NCBI RefSeq assembly: GCF_002952055.1
Contig: NZ_CP021255.1
Coordinates: 932,851-996,850, forward strand
Length of the DNA: 64,000 nt
Direction of reading: 5' to 3'
From: Desulfobulbus oralis
Lineage (GTDB): Bacteria > Desulfobacterota > Desulfobulbia > Desulfobulbales > Desulfobulbaceae
Part shown: piece after piece, positions 55,367 to 63,598 of the stretch
How positions within the stretch are numbered: the first letter of the stretch is position 1
Layout: each line of letters begins with the position of its first letter
Notes under the pieces: generated by a model
Told to the model about the DNA's origin: nothing
What the model saw: the letters and a program-made list of their open reading frames with translations, nothing else
The model's database searches: none
Program-made: the position numbers and the translations under genes

Positions 55367-55756
55367 ATGAAAGTAGAATTCTGGGGACAGGAATTTCAAG
55401 TCAACATGTTCGTAGGCTGCCTGGGCGGCTTTCTCATTGCCGTGTTGGCGTCCATGTTCGGTTTTGGCGGCGGCCCCTTCATGGTACCGCTGATGACCGT
55501 CTTTCTCCGTCTGCCCATGTACCTGGTGGTGGGCAGTTCGCTGCTGGCCATCTTCTTCAACACCACCATGAGCACCATGCGGCACTATCAGTTCGGCAAC
55601 TTCGACTGGATACTTTTCTGCGCCATGTTCCCGGCGGCGATCCTGGCAGGCTTCATCGGCCCGAGAATCGCCAAAAGACTCAGCCCCATCGTGGTCAAGC
55701 GTGTTGCCTGCGTGGGCCTCACCATCTTGGCCCTGCGGCTGCTGGGCGTTTTTTAA
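55367..55756 (+). CDS. Second half of a split TauE/SafE permease
   Basis: A 129-residue membrane protein with four helices, equal to one TauE/SafE repeat: FGFGGGPFMVPLMTVFLRLP near the start, VVGSSLLAIFFNTT in the middle. It cannot make a complete eight-helix permease alone and should pair with the preceding protein. GGAGGAGAA before the ATG gives a strong start. The gene ends normally with ALRLLGVF, so the split looks like a stable gene pair rather than a broken gene. Confidence 0.8.
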   Translation: MKVEFWGQEFQVNMFVGCLGGFLIAVLASMFGFGGGPFMVPLMTVFLRLPMYLVVGSSLLAIFFNTTMSTMRHYQFGNFDWILFCAMFPAAILAGFIGPRIAKRLSPIVVKRVACVGLTILALRLLGVF

Positions 55757-55849
55757 CACTTATGGAAAACCCTGAGGAAACCGCCTTTCCGACTTCCTTC
55801 CGCCCCGGGCGGCACCGGAATTTTCCGTTGCCGCCCCGATCCTGTCTCT

Positions 55850-55949
55850 CTACAGCCCGCCAATGCCCTCCCAGGCGAGCAGCAGCCAGCCCAGCATGAG
55901 TACCAGGCCACCAGGGGTGCCAGCATGCCCCACGCGCCCATGGGTATAA
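55850..55949 (-). pseudogene. 3' fragment of a DUF423 membrane protein gene
   Basis: The last 31 or so codons read TPGGLVLMLGWLLLAWEGIGGL and a stop (here 22 residues shown as separate parts: TPGGLVLML and GWLLLAWEGIGGL), which matches the C-terminus of the YgdD/DUF423 family. The remainder upstream is replaced by the end of a deleted IS1182-like element. Confidence 0.55.
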
Positions 55950-56255
55950 CAGCCCGTTGAAGAAAGATTGATTTTCCGAAGGGGCTGCAAAGGGCCATTG
56001 TGCCCGCGCGTATCAGTCGTGCCATCCCGAAATGACAATCATGGGGGCATAAAACGGAGCGCACAGCTTTTCGGGGAAGCTGTCAAATTCTTCCTCATGC
56101 AGGAACTGTTGCAGCAGCTTGTAAAAGACTGCCCCCCGACTCTGGGGCAGTTGATCGTACGAAAGCCACATGCTCTTCTGCTGTTCCTGCCTCCGGCCAG
56201 GACTCATGGACGCCTCCCTCGACACAATTTGATCGCCTGGGCACCACTATGCCTT
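55950..56255. mobile_element. Deleted IS1182-like element
   Basis: It begins with the same end as the full copy (CAGCCCGTTGAAGAAAG) and follows that copy's left side for about 95 bases, then jumps to the part encoding the transposase N-terminus (minus strand, start MSPGRRQEQQKSMWLSYDQL at 56207). The right end is missing: similarity stops near 56255 inside a neighbouring gene. About 1.2 kb relative to the full copy has been lost. Both flanking genes are truncated at its borders. Confidence 0.85.
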
Positions 56256-56524
56256 GTCTGGTCAGCGCGGGACAGCATTGCCTGCAGGGGTTCCCGCTCC
56301 TTGAGCCGCAGCGCCAGAATGGAGGCGCCCCAGCGCAGATTGGGCAGCAGCAGGACGAGGGCCAGCAACAGCGCCGGCACTCTTCTGCGCAGGCGAAGCA
56401 TGCGCAAAAACAGGCCGAGCAGGACGAGGAAGCCAACCGCAAGCCACAGGGCAACGGGTGTTGCAATCATAAAAATGGTGCATGCAGCGGCGGCGAACAG
56501 AGCCCAGACAATTTTTGTGGCCAT
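56204..56524 (-). CDS. Small membrane protein with its tail replaced by IS sequence
   Basis: A 106-codon frame. Residues 1-60 form two or three hydrophobic helices (VWALFAAAACTIFMIATPVAL, then LAVGFLVLLGLFLRML in part), followed by a basic stretch and LRWGASILALRLKEREPLQ. From about residue 90 the sequence comes from the IS1182-like element (QAIKLCRGRRP). It starts 6 bases after the recR stop, so it is the last gene of the dnaX operon. Function unknown; the protein is probably truncated. Confidence 0.5.
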   Translation of the reverse strand: MATKIVWALFAAAACTIFMIATPVALWLAVGFLVLLGLFLRMLRLRRRVPALLLALVLLLPNLRWGASILALRLKEREPLQAMLSRADQTRHSGAQAIKLCRGRRP

Positions 56525-56530
56525 GTTTGC

Positions 56531-57142
56531 TCAGCCCTGCCGCCGCATGCTCTGCCGGGCGCGGATGGCCTGGGCCAGGGTGTATTCGTCGGTGTACTTG
56601 AGATCCATGCCCATGGGAATACCGCAGGCCAGGCGGCTGGCGGTCACGCCCAGCCTTTCCAGCTCGCCGGCCAGATAGGCGGCCGTGGCCTCGCCGGGCA
56701 CGGTGGAGCTGGTGGCGATCAGCACCTCGTCCACCACGCCGTTTTGCACCCGGGCGAGCAGTTCCCGCACCTTCAGTTCCTCCGGCCCGATGCCGTCCAT
56801 GGGCGAGAGGACGCCGTGAAGAATGTGGTAGAGCCCGCCGAAGGCCCCGGTTTTTTCGATGAGCATCTGGTCGCCAGGCTCTTCCACCACACAGACGAGC
56901 CGCCGGTTGCGGCCGGGGTCGGCGCAGATGGCGCAGGGGTCGCTTTCCGAAAAGGTGAAGCAGTGGCGGCAGAGATGAATGGCCCTGTGCAGTCCTGCCA
57001 GGTCCTCGGCCAGGTTTCGGGCCTCGCTGGCCGGCTGGCGCAGCAGGTAAAGGGCCAGGCGCGTGGCACTTTTCCGGCCGATGCCGGGGAGCTGAGACAG
57101 GCTTTGAATCAGCCGTTCGAGTGCCGGGGGCGTGATCTGCAT
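56531..57142 (-). CDS. recR: Recombination protein RecR
   Basis: A 203-residue RecR. An N-terminal helix-hairpin-helix (LSQLPGIGRKSATRLALYLL) precedes the zinc finger CRHCFTFSESDPCAIC and the Toprim domain (LVCVVEEPGDQMLIE). RecR works with RecO and RecF to load RecA on gapped DNA. It starts right after ybaB, in the common dnaX-ybaB-recR order. Confidence 0.97.
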   Translation of the reverse strand: MQITPPALERLIQSLSQLPGIGRKSATRLALYLLRQPASEARNLAEDLAGLHRAIHLCRHCFTFSESDPCAICADPGRNRRLVCVVEEPGDQMLIEKTGAFGGLYHILHGVLSPMDGIGPEELKVRELLARVQNGVVDEVLIATSSTVPGEATAAYLAGELERLGVTASRLACGIPMGMDLKYTDEYTLAQAIRARQSMRRQG

Positions 57143-57451
57143 TCAGAACAGACCAGGGATATTGATGCCGCCGGTCAGCCGGCCCATTTCGCTCTTGGCC
57201 ATGTCCTTGGCCTTGCCCAGCCCGTCGTTGACCGCAGCGCTCAGCAGGTCGCCCAGCATCCGGGCATTGGCGGGCGTAATCAGCTCGGGGTCGATGTGCA
57301 GGCCCACCAGCTCGATCCGGCCGTTGAAGGTGGCGGTGACCATGCCAGCGCCCGCCGTGCCGGTCACCTCCCGGTCTGCCAGTTCCTCCTGCATGGACTT
57401 CAGATTTTGCTGGAGCTGCTGCGCCTGTTTCATCAGATTCATCATGTCCAT
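57143..57451 (-). CDS. ybaB: YbaB/EbfC nucleoid-associated protein
   Basis: A 102-residue protein: MNLMKQAQQLQQNLKSMQEEL is the coiled N-terminal helix and VTGTAGAGMVTATFNG the beta-sheet core of the dimeric YbaB/EbfC DNA-binding family. GAGGACC precedes the start at 57451. It lies 19 bases after dnaX and abuts recR. Confidence 0.95.
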   Translation of the reverse strand: MDMMNLMKQAQQLQQNLKSMQEELADREVTGTAGAGMVTATFNGRIELVGLHIDPELITPANARMLGDLLSAAVNDGLGKAKDMAKSEMGRLTGGINIPGLF

Positions 57452-57470
57452 GATAGGTCCTCTTTTGGGA

Positions 57471-59423
57471 TTATTCGTCGTCTTCCTGCGGCAAGTCGCT
57501 GTCGAAGCCGTCCATGGCGGAGGCATCCGGCCCTGCCGCCGTTTTGCCGGCAGAGCCGGTGCTGATTCGGATATCGCCCAACTGGCCGGCCATGACTTCC
57601 AGGGTGGTCAGCACAACGGGCTCTGCCGCCAGCGCCTTGCGTTCCTGGGTACTGGTGCGCCCGGTCAGCGGATTGACCTCCTCCGTTCCTGCCCTCTCCT
57701 CTTCGATCTGCACGCTGAGCGGGGCCTGAAAATATGCCTGCACGAATGTCGTCAGTTCTTCGGTATGGGCAGCCTGTTTCAGCATGATACAGTCGTTCAG
57801 GTCCGCAAACAGCACGGTGAGCGTGGTCCCATGCACCTTTTTCGACAGCGCCCTTTGCAGGCTGAGCCCCATCCAGGGCATTTTTTTCCGTACCTGTTCG
57901 GTAAAGTCCTGCCACTCGGCTTCGAGGCGGCGGGCCAGCGCATTCGAGTCGACCGGGCTGTCGGGCGCAGCCGCCGACGAGGCTTGTGGCATGTCCGCTG
58001 CGGCGGGCAGCCCGGCCGGCGGCGGGACTGCATCAAAGGCAGGCGGTGGGTCGGGGGCGCAATCGGGCGGCGCTTCGTCAAAGGGCGGCGCGTTTGGCAG
58101 AGGCGGCATATCGGGGCTATTTGCCCGGGCCTGTTCCCCGTCCGGGCGCCTGGCTGCGGCTTCTGTGGGCGGCACCTCCGGCAGGGGCCCTGCTTTTGCC
58201 GGTAACGGTTTTGCGGGCGCCGCGGCCGTCCGTGCCGGTGCCGTCCTTTTTGCCGCAGTGCCTGGCTCTGCCGGCAGGGGCGCATCGCCCAGAAGCTCGT
58301 TGAAACGGGAAATCAGTTCGGCGGTTGGCGTGACCTCCGCCACCTGCACGGCCCGGATGAAGGCCATTTCCAAAGCCAGGCGGGGATCGCGGCCTGCGTT
58401 GGGCTGCGCCATCGCATCCATCAGCAGGTTGAAGATCGCCGACAGCCGGTCTTGATCGTAAGGTGCGACCAAGGCGCGCAGGGCGGCAAGTTCGTCTTCG
58501 GTCAATGCCAGCAGGGCCTCGGTTTTCGGGCCCAGGCTGCAGAGCAAAAGCTCGCGGAACCAGTGCAGGAGATCGCTGGCCAGGCGTTTGAGATCGAGCC
58601 CCTGATCCTGCAGCGCCCCCAGCAGCGTGAAGGCCCGGCCCAGATCGGCCTCCAGCAGCGCGGCGCCCAGTTCCGCCACCGCCTGCCGGCTGACCAGACC
58701 CAGAACATCCTGGACATCCGCCTCGCTGACCTCCTGGCCGCAGTAGGAAAAGACCTGATCCAGAAGGCTCAGGCCGTCGCGCACGCTGCCCGCCGCTTCC
58801 CTGGCCACCATGTCCAGGGCTTTCGGGCTGATGCGTATGCCTTCCCGATCCGCAAGTTGGGCAAAATGATCGCGCAGTTCGGCAAGCGGCAGGCGCTTCA
58901 GCTCAAAACGCTGGCAGCGGGAGAGAATGGTCAGCGGCACCTTGTGCAGCTCGGTGGTGGCGAACATGAAATACACGTGCTCCGGCGGTTCTTCCAGGGT
59001 CTTCAGCAGGGCGTTGAAGGCCTCTGTGGTGAGCATGTGCACTTCGTCGATGATAAAGATCTTGTAGCGGGAGCTGCTGGGCTGGAAGCGGATGCCCTCC
59101 TTCAGCTCGCGGATTTCCTGAATGCCGCGGTTGGAGGCGCCGTCCACTTCCTTCAGGTCAACGCTCGTGCCGGCTGCGATTTCCCGGCAGGATTGGCATT
59201 CGTTGCAGGGCTCCACCCCCTGACGCCCGCTGCAGTTGAGGGCCTTGGCCATGATGCGGGCCAGGGTGGTTTTGCCGGTGCCGCGCACGCCACTGAAGAT
59301 GAGGGCGTGGGGGACTCTGTCCTGGGCCAGGGCGTTTTTCAGGGTGCGTACCACCGCGCGCTGGCCGATGACCTCGGCAAAACGTTGGGGACGGGCTTTC
59401 CGGGCAAGAACAAGGTAGGACAC
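57471..59423 (-). CDS. dnaX: DNA polymerase III subunits gamma/tau
   Basis: A 650-residue clamp-loader ATPase. Walker A is GVRGTGKTT (45-53), the zinc module is C64, C73, C76 and C79, Walker B is IIDEVHML and the sensor FATTELHKVPLTILSRCQRF. A Pro/Ala-rich region (about 400-530) leads to the tau-specific C-terminal domain. The start is GTG at 59423, where products of this family begin SYLVLARK. No obvious slippery site for gamma was searched for in detail. The SRP RNA gene lies 40 bases upstream. Confidence 0.95.
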   Translation of the reverse strand: MSYLVLARKARPQRFAEVIGQRAVVRTLKNALAQDRVPHALIFSGVRGTGKTTLARIMAKALNCSGRQGVEPCNECQSCREIAAGTSVDLKEVDGASNRGIQEIRELKEGIRFQPSSSRYKIFIIDEVHMLTTEAFNALLKTLEEPPEHVYFMFATTELHKVPLTILSRCQRFELKRLPLAELRDHFAQLADREGIRISPKALDMVAREAAGSVRDGLSLLDQVFSYCGQEVSEADVQDVLGLVSRQAVAELGAALLEADLGRAFTLLGALQDQGLDLKRLASDLLHWFRELLLCSLGPKTEALLALTEDELAALRALVAPYDQDRLSAIFNLLMDAMAQPNAGRDPRLALEMAFIRAVQVAEVTPTAELISRFNELLGDAPLPAEPGTAAKRTAPARTAAAPAKPLPAKAGPLPEVPPTEAAARRPDGEQARANSPDMPPLPNAPPFDEAPPDCAPDPPPAFDAVPPPAGLPAAADMPQASSAAAPDSPVDSNALARRLEAEWQDFTEQVRKKMPWMGLSLQRALSKKVHGTTLTVLFADLNDCIMLKQAAHTEELTTFVQAYFQAPLSVQIEEERAGTEEVNPLTGRTSTQERKALAAEPVVLTTLEVMAGQLGDIRISTGSAGKTAAGPDASAMDGFDSDLPQEDDE

Positions 59424-59462
59424 GGCATTGTAAAAAAGCGGGGAAGAACCGGATAAAAAGAT

Positions 59463-59560
59463 AGCCGGGCAACCCTGCGCACATAAAGAGGAATTCGCTA
59501 CCGCTGCTTCCTTCCGGACCTGACGGGGTTTGCGTGTCTTTATTGCACAGGACCCGGCTA
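59463..59560 (-). ncRNA. ffs: Signal recognition particle RNA (4.5S type)
   Basis: The conserved SRP apical domain is present on the minus strand as GTCAGGTCCGGAAGGAAGCA, including the GGAA tetraloop and internal loops that bind Ffh. The outer ends pair (AGCCGGGTCCTG with CAGGGTTGCCCGGCT), giving a hairpin of about 98 nt. A T run follows (ATCTTTTTAT). The position directly before dnaX is the usual one in many bacteria. Confidence 0.93.
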
Positions 59561-59834
59561 TCACACTTGGGACCTTTGTAGCCTGAACGCTCATGGGGCA
59601 GCATTCAGAGAGTGCCTTTATAGCGTTTTCGCCCGGCAGGGTCAAGCAAATTTATCGGCTTCGGCCTGCATATTGTTGTGGCCCGGACATGCCGGGACCG
59701 GCACTTTCGCATCCGGGGCGGGCATGGCTTTCTTCCGCTTTGCCCGATGAGGGCTGGATAATCTCTGAACGGCGTTGTATGATGCGGCCCAGACAGGCAA
59801 AAGCGTCACAGAAACTTTTTCCATCGGGGCAAGC

Positions 59835-61019
59835 ATGCGGGTGCAGGGATTTACTGCGGCGGCCACTGCGGCGGGCATCAAATATGCAAACCGGGCCGAT
59901 CTGGGCCTGATTTTCTCCAGGGTGCCGGCAGCGGCTGCCGGCGTGTTCACCACCAACCGGGTCAAGGCCGCTCCGGTCCTGCTGGACCGGGAGCGGATGC
60001 GGGCAGGGCGGGCCCAGGCCATTCTGGTCAACAGCGGCAATGCCAATGCCTGCACGGGCGAGGCGGGCATGCGGGCGGCCCAGGCCTGCAGCACGCTGAC
60101 AGCCCAGACCCTGGGCATTGACGAGCAACTGGTGCAGGTGGCCTCGACCGGGGTCATCGGCCAGCCGCTGCCGCTCCAGCCTTTTGAAAAGGCTGTGCCG
60201 GAGCTGGTGAACAATCTGGGAGCGGACAGGCTGTGCGAGGTGGCCCGCGCCATGATGACCACCGATCTGGTGGAAAAGACCGTAAGCACGCAGGTCAGCA
60301 TCAAGGGCGTGCCGGTCACGCTCGCGGCCATGGCGAAAGGCTCCGGCATGATCCGGCCGGACATGGCCACCATGCTCTGCTTTATCCTGAGCGACGCGAA
60401 GATCACGGCTCCGGTGCTTAGCCGGCTTCTGCACAGGGCAGTGGATGAGAGCTTCAACACCATCACCGTGGACGGCGATACCTCGACGAACGATACGGCC
60501 ATGGTGCTGGCAAACGGTCTGGCCGGCAACCCGTGCATCGACGAGCACAATCCGGAGGGCCTCCAGCTTTTCGGCGAGGCTCTGACCGGTCTGTGCCGGG
60601 AACTGGCGCTCCGGATCGTGGCGGATGGCGAAGGTGCGACCCGGCTTGTGCACGTTCGTGTCACGGGCGCGCGGACCAAAACCGAGGCCCGTAGTGCTGC
60701 CCAGACCATTGCCGAATCGCCCCTCGTGAAAACCGCCTTTTTCGGCAAAGACGCCAACTGGGGCCGGATCATCGCGGCGCTGGGCCGCTCGGACTGCGGC
60801 TTTCGGCAGGACGAGGTCAGCATCGCCTTTGACGATGTCCTCCTGGTCGAGCGCGGCATGGGCCTGGGGGCGGCGGCCGAGGCCAGGGCAACGGCCGTTC
60901 TGGGACAAAAGGAATACACCGTGACCGTGGGACTTGCCGAAGGGACATGCGAAGCCGAGGTGCATACCTGCGACTTTTCTTTTGACTATGTCAGGATCAA
61001 CGCGGATTACCGGAGCTGA
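59835..61019 (+). CDS. argJ: Bifunctional ornithine acetyltransferase/N-acetylglutamate synthase
   Basis: A 394-residue ArgJ. The self-cleavage site is in AKGSGMIRPDMATML, with the new N-terminal nucleophile at T179. VNSGNANACTGEAG and the C-terminal FFGKDANWGRI are family signatures. It recycles the acetyl group from acetylornithine to glutamate in arginine synthesis. The methionine at 59835 follows GGGG and matches the family start; an upstream in-frame ATG (59775) is less likely. The CHAD gene follows 5 bases later. Confidence 0.95.
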   Translation: MRVQGFTAAATAAGIKYANRADLGLIFSRVPAAAAGVFTTNRVKAAPVLLDRERMRAGRAQAILVNSGNANACTGEAGMRAAQACSTLTAQTLGIDEQLVQVASTGVIGQPLPLQPFEKAVPELVNNLGADRLCEVARAMMTTDLVEKTVSTQVSIKGVPVTLAAMAKGSGMIRPDMATMLCFILSDAKITAPVLSRLLHRAVDESFNTITVDGDTSTNDTAMVLANGLAGNPCIDEHNPEGLQLFGEALTGLCRELALRIVADGEGATRLVHVRVTGARTKTEARSAAQTIAESPLVKTAFFGKDANWGRIIAALGRSDCGFRQDEVSIAFDDVLLVERGMGLGAAAEARATAVLGQKEYTVTVGLAEGTCEAEVHTCDFSFDYVRINADYRS

Positions 61020-61024
61020 GGCTT

Positions 61025-62593
61025 GTGACCGGTCCGCCTGAAGATACCTGGCTTGTCCCGGATCCGCTCAGCCCCGAGCGGCTTCAGGCAGCGCTGGCTG
61101 CGGCCTTCCGGGTGCAGGCGCTGCCCGAATACGGCGCAGAGGTGACTTATGTGGACAGTTTTGACTGGCGGCTTTATCAGGCCGGCATGCTGCTGCATAC
61201 CCATGGCCATTCCTGGACACTCTACGAAAGCTCGGGCAAACTCACTCTGCTGCGGGGCGGGCCGCTTTGCCGCAGGAGCTGTACGCTGGAGGCTTTTCCC
61301 GAGGGCGCCATGCGGAGCGCCCTGGCGCCGGTTTTGGGCCTGCGTGCGCTTCTGCCCCTGACCAGGGTGGACCTGCGCGGCCGGCAACTGCACCTCTGCA
61401 ATGAGGCGGGCGACATCATGCTGCGGCTGGTGTGGGAGGAGCAGCGTCTGCTTGAAAGCGCCCAGAGCTTTCGCATGGTGCGCCTTTTTCCCCTCAGGGG
61501 ACACAGGCAGGCCCTGGATGCGGCCCGGAGCATCCTGCGGCATACCGGCATCGTGCAGCCGGTTTCACCGCTGGCAGGCTTTGAAGCCGGCTGCCGTGCC
61601 GCGGGGCGCATTCCCCTGGATTACAGTTCGAAATTTCCGCAGGCCATTGCGCGCGACATGCAGAATCTGCGCGCCCTGGATGCGCTCCGGCTCATCTGCC
61701 TGCATCTGCTGACCGGCATTCGCCGCAATGTGCCAGGCGTGCTTGGGGATTGGGACACGGTATTCCTGCATGATCTCCGGGTGGCCCTGCGTCGCACCCG
61801 CACGGCCCTGGCCATGGGGCGGGACTTGTTTCCCGCGGGTACACTCGATGTTTTTCGATCCGGCTTTGCCGAGCTGGGGCGCGCTACCGGAGCGACCAGG
61901 GATCTGGACAGCTTTTTGCTCGGCGAGGCGAAGTACGCGGACCGCCTGCCTGCCGAGCTGCGACCAGGCCTGCACATGGCCTTTGCGGGCATTGCCCGGG
62001 AACGCGCCAGGGTGCGCCGCATCCTGGTGCGCCGTCTGCAAAGTGAAAAGACCGTGGGCCTGCTGCAGGACTGGGAGGATTTCTGGCGACAGGCCGGGCA
62101 GGGCGACGAAGCCGCGGCTGCCGGCGGGCCGGTCAGGGCCCTGTCCGACCGGATGCTCCGCAGGCACGGCCGCAGGGTGCTCGCTGCGGGGAGCGGCATT
62201 ACCGAAAGCTCTTTGGATGCCGAACTGCACCAACTGCGGGTGGCCTGCAAAAAACTGCGCTACACCCTGGAATTTTTTCGCGCGCTTTACCCCGAAGAGG
62301 AGGCCCGCAGCGTCATCCACACGCTGAAGGAGGTGCAGGGCATTTTGGGCCGGCTGCACGACGGGGCCGTGGCGCGACAACTGGCTCTGGACTGGCTGGG
62401 CAGCATGCAGGCGGCAGGGGAAAACAGCGGCAGTGGGCAGAACAGTGCCCTGGCCGGAGCGGCCATGACCCGGATTGCCGAAGAGCTGCGGTTGCTGCGG
62501 CCGGCTCTGCTGGCACGCTTTAAAGAAGCCTTTGCGCCCCTGGCCGGGCGCTTCGGTGCTCTGGCGCCCTTCCTGGAACCGGAGCGGTTCTAG
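61025..62593 (+). CDS. CHAD-domain protein with a CYTH-like N-terminal region
   Basis: A 522-residue protein. Residues 1-190 resemble a CYTH/triphosphate-tunnel domain in layout (YVDSFDWRLYQAGMLL, then LLRG) but the ExExK metal motif is not evident. Residues 220-520 form a CHAD domain, with the helical, Arg/His-rich motifs LHDLRVALRRTRTAL and LHQLRVACKKLRYTLEFF. CHAD domains bind polyphosphate. The start GTG at 61025 has GAGG just upstream, inside the argJ stop region, so it is coupled to argJ. Confidence 0.8.
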   Translation: MTGPPEDTWLVPDPLSPERLQAALAAAFRVQALPEYGAEVTYVDSFDWRLYQAGMLLHTHGHSWTLYESSGKLTLLRGGPLCRRSCTLEAFPEGAMRSALAPVLGLRALLPLTRVDLRGRQLHLCNEAGDIMLRLVWEEQRLLESAQSFRMVRLFPLRGHRQALDAARSILRHTGIVQPVSPLAGFEAGCRAAGRIPLDYSSKFPQAIARDMQNLRALDALRLICLHLLTGIRRNVPGVLGDWDTVFLHDLRVALRRTRTALAMGRDLFPAGTLDVFRSGFAELGRATGATRDLDSFLLGEAKYADRLPAELRPGLHMAFAGIARERARVRRILVRRLQSEKTVGLLQDWEDFWRQAGQGDEAAAAGGPVRALSDRMLRRHGRRVLAAGSGITESSLDAELHQLRVACKKLRYTLEFFRALYPEEEARSVIHTLKEVQGILGRLHDGAVARQLALDWLGSMQAAGENSGSGQNSALAGAAMTRIAEELRLLRPALLARFKEAFAPLAGRFGALAPFLEPERF

Positions 62594-62619
62594 GCTCAGG
62601 CCTCTGCCCTCTACCGCTT

Positions 62620-63558
62620 TTACCTGCCGGTCAGCCGCAGGAACAGCCGCCTGATGCTGCCCTTGAGGAAGCGGCCCGGGTTGAAGCGTACGGACATGAG
62701 TTCGTCCGGCACCTGAAAGCCGTCCGCCTGCAGGGCCTGCAGCATGGCCTGGTCCAGCTCGAACCCGTTCAGGCTGGTGCCGCTTATGCCCAGCTTCCGC
62801 TCAGCCAGCCAGAGCGGGCTCCGGCTGGGCGGCAGACGCAGAATCCGGAGCAGAGCCGTATCCAGGGCAAAGGGATTGCGGCTGCCGGCCACACAGCCCA
62901 GCGGGAACGGCCGGCCGAACACCGGGCCGATGATGTGCATGGCCACGATGCCGTCCACCAGGTGCACGGCTGGCGGCAGCACGCCGGGAATGGAGGCGAT
63001 CAGCTCGAAGAAGATGTGGTGTCTGCCGCCGTGGATCATGTGACGCAGCGGCTTCTGAAAGCCGGACACGCAGCCGAAGCAGTTTTTGACCGCAAGCGTT
63101 ACCCGTGCCTGGGCATGGGCCTTGACCTTGGGCAGATTCACCAGCAGGTCGCAGTCCAGAGCCGCTTCCGCAAGGCCCACTGTCACGCCGTGGGTCAGGC
63201 TGATGGGTCGGCGCCTGCGGAAATTGCGCACCCTTACGCCAAGGGCTCCGAGTTTTTGGAGTGCGCCCATGGCATCCAGCACCCCTGCGGCCGAACCAAA
63301 GGCAGGGGAATCGCCGATGCTGACCCGGCTGCCCTGATCGAGGAACCAGCGGCTCACGGCCAGAATGAAGCGGGTATCCGTGCAGGCGAGGCGGCAGTTT
63401 TTTGCGGTCAGGAGGTTGGGCTTCAAAAGCACGTGCAATCCGTGCAGATTGGCGCCGTCCGTGAGCTTTCCGAGCATGGGCGCCAGCGTTTCGCCCAGGC
63501 CGGGTTCCTGATAATCCTTTTGCGGAGCCAGATAGATTTTTCGATCTTCGGGGAGCAT
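62620..63558 (-). CDS. DUF362 domain protein
   Basis: A 312-residue protein of the DUF362 family (HVLLKPNLL, GDSPAFGSAAGVLDAMG, NLPKVKAHAQARVTLAVKNCFGCV). Homologues are often attached to ferredoxin domains, but none is present here. VDGIVAMHIIGP is also typical. Function unknown; a redox or metal role has been suggested for the family. The start is uncertain because the ATG at 63558 lies only 3 bases after a terminator-like T run, with no ribosome site. Confidence 0.75.
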   Translation of the reverse strand: MLPEDRKIYLAPQKDYQEPGLGETLAPMLGKLTDGANLHGLHVLLKPNLLTAKNCRLACTDTRFILAVSRWFLDQGSRVSIGDSPAFGSAAGVLDAMGALQKLGALGVRVRNFRRRRPISLTHGVTVGLAEAALDCDLLVNLPKVKAHAQARVTLAVKNCFGCVSGFQKPLRHMIHGGRHHIFFELIASIPGVLPPAVHLVDGIVAMHIIGPVFGRPFPLGCVAGSRNPFALDTALLRILRLPPSRSPLWLAERKLGISGTSLNGFELDQAMLQALQADGFQVPDELMSVRFNPGRFLKGSIRRLFLRLTGR

Positions 63559-63561
63559 GAC

Positions 63562-63598
63562 AAAAAAACCGGCTTGATCTCCGAAAAGACCAAGCCGG
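63562..63598 (-). terminator. Terminator-like hairpin at the start of the DUF362 gene
   Basis: On the minus strand CCGGCTTG (63598-63591) pairs perfectly with CAAGCCGG (63576-63569), followed by seven T residues, 3 bases before the DUF362 start codon. It could end an upstream transcript, or act as an attenuator for the DUF362 gene. Confidence 0.7.
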
